Source: COE1 sp965114465
GTDB lineage: Bacteria > Bacillota > Clostridia > Lachnospirales > Lachnospiraceae
Length of the DNA stretch: 20,025 nucleotides
Direction of reading: 5' to 3'
NCBI GenBank assembly: GCA_965114465.1
Contig: CBCOYO010000056.1
Span: 1 to 20,025 of the forward strand
The position numbers were made by a program, and so were the translations under genes. This document shows, in pieces, positions 16,073 through 20,025 of the stretch (the first letter of the stretch is position 1; every line of letters starts with the position of its first letter). The notes beneath the pieces were generated by a model. It did not search any database. It worked only from the letters and a program-made list of their open reading frames with translations, and had not been told where the DNA came from.

Positions 16073-16405
16073 TTATAATAAATATTTTTCAAATGCCTTG
16101 TGGGCGTCAAGATGAACATTGTGGAACAAGGAAACAAGCCAGACGCCATATGCCGCAATTGCGATATATCCGGAAATCAAATAAGATCCGATAGCACCTA
16201 CACACATTACTGCTGTCCAAAGCAGAAACATATTCCGCATATCTTTTGCCATAGCTGCGTGATTATATAAGCATTGCTGGTTTTTGGGCAGGGTATTAAA
16301 TCCTGAGATAAAAATTGCTGATTTTTCTTTTAAAAGCCCAAAAAACAATGCCAGTAAAATATAGAAGGGTATACAGACAATACACATCCAAACACCTAAA
16401 TTCAC
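16073..16405 (-). CDS. DUF3784-like small membrane protein
   Basis: A 110-residue protein with two or three hydrophobic helices and the loop motif SGFNTLPKNQQCLYN (about 34-48), characteristic of DUF3784. Function unknown. The reading frame continues upstream to 16540, but that part runs through a 98-bp palindromic element. GTG 16405 is the likely true start, because AAAGGAG lies 7 nt upstream and the family begins with a hydrophobic helix. The start choice therefore removes 45 residues that are translated mobile-element sequence. It is part of the PadR-linked set. Confidence 0.78.
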   Translation of the reverse strand: MNLGVWMCIVCIPFYILLALFFGLLKEKSAIFISGFNTLPKNQQCLYNHAAMAKDMRNMFLLWTAVMCVGAIGSYLISGYIAIAAYGVWLVSLFHNVHLDAHKAFEKYLL

Positions 16406-16424
16406 AAACCTGCTCCTTTCGGTT

Positions 16425-16522
16425 GGGGCTGTCGCATTAAGAAAAACGTATACAAGATAGTTTAACATCGTACGCCGATTTACACTATATCTTGTATAAT
16501 TAAAGCATATTGCGTCAGCCTC
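16425..16522. mobile_element. 98-bp palindromic MITE, copy 1
   Basis: Terminal inverted repeats GGGGCTGTCGCATTAAG (left) and, read inward from the right, GAGGCTGACGCAATATG; the whole element folds into one long imperfect hairpin. A second copy of exactly the same length is at 19720-19817, about 80% identical without gaps by eye. It encodes no transposase, so it would need one in trans. No clear target-site duplication is visible. It sits just upstream of the ribosome binding site of the DUF3784 gene, inside a minus-strand gene set, where its hairpin could affect downstream expression. Confidence 0.75.
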
Positions 16523-16580
16523 AATAAAATAATGTTTCAAAAATAATGTTTCAGAACCAATCTTTTAGAAATAATAATGA

Positions 16581-16883
16581 TTATCGGCTTCGATATTTGC
16601 GTTCAATTACTAGAGAATAGACAGCCATAAAAGCGATGGCGTCTGCCATAGTGCCTAATATGGATAATGCGATAAAAGGTGAGTTTTGTTCACACAAAAG
16701 CGGCAGTCCTAACAATATTAGAATCGTTCCACAAATAATGCCGAGGATGCCAAGCGCTTTATTATAACCTGCAATATCCTCTACATGAAAATTTGCCCAA
16801 GGCGCAATGGGGGAGAAAAAGACAAAAACGCTTAATCCAATATATACAACGCCTAAAAGTGCCCATATAATGAATGCTAACAT
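16581..16883 (-). CDS. Small hydrophobic membrane protein, DUF3784-like layout
   Basis: A 100-residue protein with three or so membrane helices (about 3-23, 43-63, 70-92) and a short polar loop, VEDIAGYNKALG. The layout resembles small membrane proteins often found beside DUF3784 and SdpI genes; function unknown. Start choice is uncertain: the frame opens at 16895, but AAAGGA abuts that ATG, so ATG 16883 (12 nt from AAAGGA) or GTG 16892 are alternatives. It belongs to the PadR-linked set, although a 160-nt gap before it contains a possible internal promoter. Confidence 0.75.
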   Translation of the reverse strand: MLAFIIWALLGVVYIGLSVFVFFSPIAPWANFHVEDIAGYNKALGILGIICGTILILLGLPLLCEQNSPFIALSILGTMADAIAFMAVYSLVIERKYRSR

Positions 16884-16954
16884 AGTTATCACCATTCCTT
16901 TCCAGTTATAAACAGGACATAAAAAATGCTTTTACACTTCACAGTGCGAATTTT

Positions 16955-16984
16955 CTTATACTCTTTTACCACCTTTTGGGTAAA
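16955..16984 (-). promoter_or_regulatory. Possible internal promoter for the small membrane protein genes
   Basis: On the minus strand, TTTACC (16984-16979), an 18-nt spacer, then TATAAG (16960-16955). Matches are four and five of six. A TGCACC/GGTGCA stem lies just upstream, near 17000-17030. Confidence 0.3.
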
Positions 16985-17043
16985 GATTATTTGCACCGCT
17001 GTACACAGTACATTTGAAGGTGCAGCAATACAACGAGCTTTCA

Positions 17044-17700
17044 TTATTTCATATATAAACCCGCAAGCTGCAGTTCTTTGTCGAAAAGAAGTGTATATGT
17101 CACATTGGTATTTTCGTAGGATGCCGCAACCTCGCAGTATACCATAAGCTGTCCGCGCTGTTTTATTTCTGCCATATACATTGTGCCAAAAGAGCGGAAG
17201 CTACCCCAGTCGCTGGATAGATTTTCTTTCACATCTTCAATTTGCCGTTCATCCTCAAGGAATTTCTGCATAATGGGAATGGAAGCCGCGCGTAGTGCTG
17301 GATAATCGCGTGCGTCCAAAAGCTGGATAATTTTCTGGACTTCCTGTTCAACTGCTTTTTCGTCAAATGCGCCGCTAGTTCCGATGGGATAGTTTTTGGG
17401 AAGAAACCAATATGCCAAGAAAAGCAGCAGCAGTGCCAGCACTATTATAATAGAAGAAACTGCTTTGATTTTCCTGCTGCGGGCAAAGTGTTTTTGCTCT
17501 GCCTGCGATAAATTTTGGTTAAATTCAGCGGCGGCTTCTTTGACAGACCCCATACGAGCCATTATTGCAGCGGCTGTTTCGCCGTTTTCAATTGCCGCTG
17601 CAATATCGGATAGTAATTGTTGTTTGATTTCTGTGCGTTTCCTGCGGGAACATTTTAGTTGTTTGACAATTGCATTTACATAGTTTTCTGTTGTCATCAT
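17044..17700 (-). CDS. HAAS (DUF1700)-type membrane protein with DUF3887-like outer domain
   Basis: A 218-residue protein. The N-terminal helical domain (1-65) matches the HAAS/DUF1700 pattern (MxTENYVNAIVKQL..., then RMGSVKEAAAEFN). A membrane helix follows (about 79-100), with an extracytoplasmic domain (about 113-218) similar in feel to DUF3887. HAAS proteins are typically encoded directly after PadR regulators, as here, and the HAAS part is thought to interact with the PadR protein or to sense a membrane signal. GGAGG lies 7 nt before the ATG at 17700. It is 79 nt downstream of PadR, with two short dyads in the gap. Confidence 0.83.
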   Translation of the reverse strand: MMTTENYVNAIVKQLKCSRRKRTEIKQQLLSDIAAAIENGETAAAIMARMGSVKEAAAEFNQNLSQAEQKHFARSRKIKAVSSIIIVLALLLLFLAYWFLPKNYPIGTSGAFDEKAVEQEVQKIIQLLDARDYPALRAASIPIMQKFLEDERQIEDVKENLSSDWGSFRSFGTMYMAEIKQRGQLMVYCEVAASYENTNVTYTLLFDKELQLAGLYMK

Positions 17701-17746
17701 CGCTTATCCTCCATAACAGTTCCAATAAATAGTTATGTTTGCTAAA

Positions 17747-17782
17747 AATACCATATGCTGGTATTATAGTAATACAGTATTA
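17747..17782. promoter_or_regulatory. Two short dyads between padR-type gene and HAAS gene
   Basis: AATACCA-TATGC-TGGTATT (17747-17765) is a perfect 7-5-7 inverted repeat, and TAATACAGTATTA (17770-17782) is a near-perfect palindrome overlapping the regulator's stop codon. They may be secondary PadR sites or an mRNA hairpin; neither resembles a terminator. Confidence 0.4.
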
Positions 17783-18112
17783 ATTCATAATCTGTTGAAT
17801 CCCTGCCGATATTCGATTCCATGTCTGCGATAGCTCTGGCAGCATCGCTTTCCCTTTTTCCGTAATACTATAATATTTCCGTGGAAGCTGTTTTCCCTCA
17901 GCGGCGCTCCAATTGCTTTCGACAAGCTGCTCATCCTCCAAACGATATAAAATCGGGTATAAAGTGCCCTCTTTCAGCACAAAAACGGAGTCACTTTTTT
18001 CTTTTAACTCACTGATAAGCTGGTAGCCGTATTTGGGTTCTTCCTGCAAAAGCTTTAAAATCAGCATATCCAGAACGCCTTTTTTCATTTGCCGTTCGTA
18101 CTTATCATTCAT
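17780..18112 (-). CDS. PadR family transcriptional regulator
   Basis: A 110-residue DNA-binding repressor. The winged helix is clear: MKKGVLDMLILKLLQEEPKYGYQLI, then the wing segment LKEGTLYPILYRLEDEQLV and PRKYYSITEKGK. It is short (PadR-s1 type) with a brief C-terminal dimerisation helix. The frame opens at 18205, but family length and alignment support ATG 18112; ATG 18124 is an alternative, though AAAGGA abuts it. It has a near-consensus promoter (18276-18248), and a large dyad overlaps the -10, which suggests autorepression. It heads a minus-strand set of membrane proteins and probably controls them in response to an envelope or drug signal (inference). Confidence 0.92.
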   Translation of the reverse strand: MNDKYERQMKKGVLDMLILKLLQEEPKYGYQLISELKEKSDSVFVLKEGTLYPILYRLEDEQLVESNWSAAEGKQLPRKYYSITEKGKAMLPELSQTWNRISAGIQQIMN

Positions 18113-18213
18113 ATTTTTTGCCATTCCTTTCCAAGGCACAAACAAATGGTGAAAGTTTTGTCCAATTTTTTTACTCGTATCCTTTATAAGCGGGCTGCCA
18201 ATCAATAGTTAGA

Positions 18214-18260
18214 TTAGTATTATTATATATTTAGTATTGCTAAGTATATAATAGTATGAT
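18214..18260. promoter_or_regulatory. 21+5+21 dyad, probable PadR operator
   Basis: Left arm 18214-18234 and right arm 18240-18260 are inverted copies, matching at 16 of 21 positions around the centre TATTG. The inner parts TATTATATATTTAG and CTAAGTATATAATA match best. The dyad covers the -10 hexamer and start point of the minus-strand promoter, the expected place for a repressor. Confidence 0.6.
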
Positions 18261-18276
18261 ATTTTTGAATTGTCAA
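18248..18276 (-). promoter_or_regulatory. Near-consensus promoter of the PadR gene set
   Basis: On the minus strand, TTGACA (18276-18271, perfect), a 17-nt spacer, then TATTAT (18253-18248, five of six). Transcription would start near 18241, about 130 nt before the regulator's start codon. Confidence 0.7.
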
Positions 18277-18318
18277 CAGGGTGAAAGGGATAATTTTTGT
18301 AGAATTAATTTTTTTTGT

Positions 18319-18348
18319 TTGACTTTTTATGGTGGTTATTCGTTATAT
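18319..18348 (+). promoter_or_regulatory. Promoter of the ECF sigma gene, possibly autoregulated
   Basis: TTGACT (18319-18324) and TTATAT (18343-18348), spacer 18, give a moderate sigma-A match. The same stretch also fits the ECF layout: TGACTTTTT, then CGTTAT, with 17 nt between GAC and CGT. The sigma factor may therefore read its own promoter. Confidence 0.45.
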
Positions 18349-18367
18349 AGGATAGGGAGGTGGTTTG

Positions 18368-18838
18368 GTGCTGGAAAAGATTATCAGAAAGTATTATGAC
18401 GAGATTTTCTTATATTGTTATCATCATGTGGACAGCCGTGCTGTGGCGGAGGATTTATGTCAGGATACTTTTGTAAGTTTTATAGAGCATTATCATTATT
18501 ACTGCCATCTTGGAAAGACGAAAAATTACCTCTATACCATTGCCAAAAATAAGTGCAAAGATTTCTATAAAAAGCATTCGCCAATTTTAATGGAGCAGCT
18601 ACCGGAACAGGAAACAGGGAACTGTATCGAAGAACAAGCGTTATTAAAACAACTGTTATTATCCCTGCCGGAGGATTTGCGGGAGGCAGTAACGCTGCGT
18701 TATTTTCAGAATTTAAAATATGCGGAGATTGCTTCCATATTGGAAATCAGTCTGTCACTGGCAAAATACAGAGTCAAAAAAGGATTGGAGTTGTTATCCG
18801 CAATGGAAGGAGGTGTCTATGACACAAAGAAAACTTAA
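18368..18838 (+). CDS. ECF-type RNA polymerase sigma factor
   Basis: A 156-residue sigma-70 family protein with only regions 2 and 4. Region 2 (about 3-65) includes VAEDLCQDTFVSFIEHY (the D-x-x-Q-x-x-F motif). Region 4 (about 105-150) includes LPEDLREAVTLRYFQNLKY and a helix-turn-helix (AEIASILEISLSLAKYRVKKG). The usual third helix SxGTVxSR is replaced by SLSLAKYRVKK, which may alter recognition. GTG 18368 is preferred, with GGAGG 7 nt upstream; TTG 18365 is the alternative. It overlaps the next gene by 20 nt, so that membrane protein is probably its partner. Divergent from the PadR set, with a shared control region. Confidence 0.92.
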   Translation: MLEKIIRKYYDEIFLYCYHHVDSRAVAEDLCQDTFVSFIEHYHYYCHLGKTKNYLYTIAKNKCKDFYKKHSPILMEQLPEQETGNCIEEQALLKQLLLSLPEDLREAVTLRYFQNLKYAEIASILEISLSLAKYRVKKGLELLSAMEGGVYDTKKT

Positions 18839-19640
18839 AAAAAAGCTAAAGCAGTATGCAGCGGAATGCAAAATGCTGATTCCAAAAGAAAAAGAGAAGA
18901 GGATAGCATCTTTGTTACAGGTAGAGTCAGCGTTACAAGCAAAAGCCTTATTACAGGAAAAAGCGCCATATAAGACAAGAGGAAGCACAGTTAGTTTTGT
19001 GTTAGAGCAGATTGGATATCTGGGAAAATATTGTCTTGTCTGGCAGATCGCATGGATTGTACTGTTTTGCTATCTTATGCGGCACAGTGTAAGTTATTTT
19101 TTCGGGGAAACAGGTGGAAATGGTGTGTTGGTAATGATATCGCTCCTGCCGCCGTTGCTGGTACTGCTTACAGTGGAAACAATTACAAAAGTATATCAAA
19201 GGAGTATGCTGGAAATTGAATACGCAACGAAATATTCGCTGCGGGAAGTGGTTATTGTGCGGATGCTGTTTTTGGGAGTATTCCATTCTGTAATTTTGGC
19301 AGTGGAAATTGTAGCGCTGCATAAGGGGCTGGAATCGGAGGCAGGGAAGCTTCTGGTCTATGGGTTTACGCCAATGATAATAATAACAGGAATTTTGCTG
19401 AAAATAATGCAGTATTACCAAGGGGAGCAGCTTCGCAGCGCAGGAATTGGGGTTTATCTGGGAACTGTGCTTCTAGCAGTAATGGGCAATACAAAATATT
19501 TCGGGTGGTATGAACCGTTATACTTCAAAGTGTGGTGCGCTGTGTGCGTATTTGGCGTGTTCGGATCAGGATATCAATTTGTATGTCTATGCAGAAAGTT
19601 GGCAACGTATGAAAAAGCAGCATACAATTACGGAGGATAG
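18819..19640 (+). CDS. Six-pass membrane protein coupled to the ECF sigma factor
   Basis: A 273-residue protein. A basic, helical cytoplasmic N-terminus (1-60) begins MTQRKLKKKLKQYAAECKML and could contact the sigma factor. About six membrane helices follow, near 71-87, 102-119, 148-167, 177-196, 210-224 and 236-255. No classic anti-sigma zinc motif (HxxxCxxC) is present. Proteins of this kind often lie between an ECF sigma factor and an ABC transporter gene in Lachnospiraceae; no transporter follows here before the window ends. AAGGAGGT lies a few bases before ATG 18819; the overlap with the sigma gene indicates translational coupling. Role as anti-sigma or sensor is inference. Confidence 0.83.
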   Translation: MTQRKLKKKLKQYAAECKMLIPKEKEKRIASLLQVESALQAKALLQEKAPYKTRGSTVSFVLEQIGYLGKYCLVWQIAWIVLFCYLMRHSVSYFFGETGGNGVLVMISLLPPLLVLLTVETITKVYQRSMLEIEYATKYSLREVVIVRMLFLGVFHSVILAVEIVALHKGLESEAGKLLVYGFTPMIIITGILLKIMQYYQGEQLRSAGIGVYLGTVLLAVMGNTKYFGWYEPLYFKVWCAVCVFGVFGSGYQFVCLCRKLATYEKAAYNYGG

Positions 19641-19719
19641 GCGGTAAGAAGCGGATATTGTTGTCAAGTAGTATTTATTGATTGGTATATAGAGAACAGA
19701 GCATTACGATTCACAGTCG

Positions 19720-19817
19720 GGGGCTGTCGCATTAAGGAAAAGGTATACAACATAGTCTAATACTGTCCAGTGTTTTATACTATATCTTGTATAATCAAAG
19801 TTTATTGTGACAGGCGC
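19720..19817. mobile_element. 98-bp palindromic MITE, copy 2
   Basis: Same length and ends as the copy at 16425-16522: left GGGGCTGTCGCATTAAG, right end reading inward GCGCCTGTCACAATAAA. A block of about 16 nt around CTATATCTTGTATAAT is fully conserved between copies. The two copies differ at roughly 20 of 98 positions by eye, so they are old or independently arrived insertions. No target-site duplication is clear. Confidence 0.75.
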
Positions 19818-19840
19818 TTAACCAGATACAGTAAATATGA

Positions 19841-20025
19841 GAGCATTTGCGTTTCGCCGCAGGCAGCTTGAAATGCGCAAATGACATTACTATGAACTGT
19901 TGAAAGCTATAAATAGCAATATAGAATGGCAACAGTAAGAAATTGTAGTAATTGAGGTGTAACAGTTCAAGTAGGTCTGCGCATTTACTGCGCTGACCGT
20001 AATAAAATGTAGTGGTTGGAGGTAT
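19841..20025 (+). ncRNA. Structured RNA candidate, HEARO/omega-RNA-like, 3' end at window edge
   Basis: Stem P1 is CATTTGCG+TTTC (19844-19855) with GAAA+CGCAAATG (19870-19883), with a 2-nt bulge. P2 is nested: ATTACTA (19886-19892) with TAGTAAT (19946-19952), enclosing ACTGTTG (19896-19902) with CAACAGT (19930-19936), enclosing GCTAT with ATAGC (19906-19917). P3 is GGTC-t-GCGCA (19974-19983) with TGCGC-t-GACC (19989-19998) and loop TTTAC. GGAGG at 20018-20022 shows a gene starts just past the edge. ATGA at 19837-19840 precedes the element, the junction I recall for HEARO RNAs, which guide IscB/IsrB nucleases. The folded structure is well supported; the HEARO identity is inference from layout, because the coding gene is not in view. 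Confidence 0.5.

Larger units (their letters stand above)
19641..20025. other. Gene-free right edge: MITE copy plus structured RNA candidate
   Basis: No gene is visible in these 385 nt. The stretch contains MITE copy 2 (19720-19817) and, after a short AT-rich link, the folded RNA candidate (19841 to the edge). A terminator for the sigma/membrane gene pair is not evident. Confidence 0.6.

Noticed and set aside
19841..20025. T-box, cobalamin or other common riboswitch
   Set aside because: The conserved T-box sequence and B12-box were looked for and are absent; the layout fits none of the common classes I can recall.

Overview
The window is AT-rich, with short intergenic gaps, strong AGGAGG-type ribosome binding sites and many Firmicutes-type families (PadR with HAAS/DUF1700, DUF3737, DUF3784, SdpI, AAA-ATPase-like/PD-(D/E)XK, Rep_3). 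This points to a gut-type Clostridia member, most likely Lachnospiraceae. The family placement is inference. No rRNA, tRNA, CRISPR array or intact transposase gene was found.

Layout, left to right. (1) 1-4545: two overlapping half-transporter genes (542-2428, 2403-4373) forming a probable heterodimeric ABC exporter. They are bracketed by two copies of a hairpin-forming repeat (family A, 1-101 and 4418-4516) and closed by a perfect stem-loop. (2) 4575-6432: a lipoprotein gene on the minus strand, divergent from a DUF3737 beta-helix protein gene. (3) 6587-8403: a Rep_3-type replication initiator with a good promoter, followed closely by a lone ABC ATPase. (4) 8394-10531: a single-pass membrane protein with a Q/G/N-rich repetitive N-terminus, bracketed by two copies of a second structured repeat (family B, 119 nt each, sharing an identical 42-nt core). 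(5) 10555-15652: a strong terminator, a methyl-accepting chemotaxis protein, a secreted membrane-anchored protein with 10-residue repeats, and an AAA-ATPase-like/nuclease-fold protein, ending at another strong terminator. (6) 15653-18112, minus strand: a PadR-controlled set (PadR, HAAS-domain membrane protein, two small membrane proteins, SdpI-like protein). Its promoter overlaps a 21+5+21 dyad, and a 98-bp palindromic MITE sits inside the set. (7) 18368-19640: a divergent ECF sigma factor overlapping a six-pass membrane protein, followed by a second MITE copy. (8) 19837-20025: a gene-free stretch that folds into several nested stems and ends in a ribosome binding site at the window edge. Its position and layout resemble a HEARO/omega-RNA upstream of an IscB/IsrB-type gene lying just outside the window.

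How the parts work together. The PadR set and the ECF pair look like two divergent envelope-response modules sharing one control region (18113-18367): PadR probably represses its own operon through the dyad, and the sigma factor may drive its own promoter. The most interesting unexplained signals are the structured RNA candidate at the right edge and three families of short palindromic repeats (A, B, MITE), each present in two copies beside or around gene modules.
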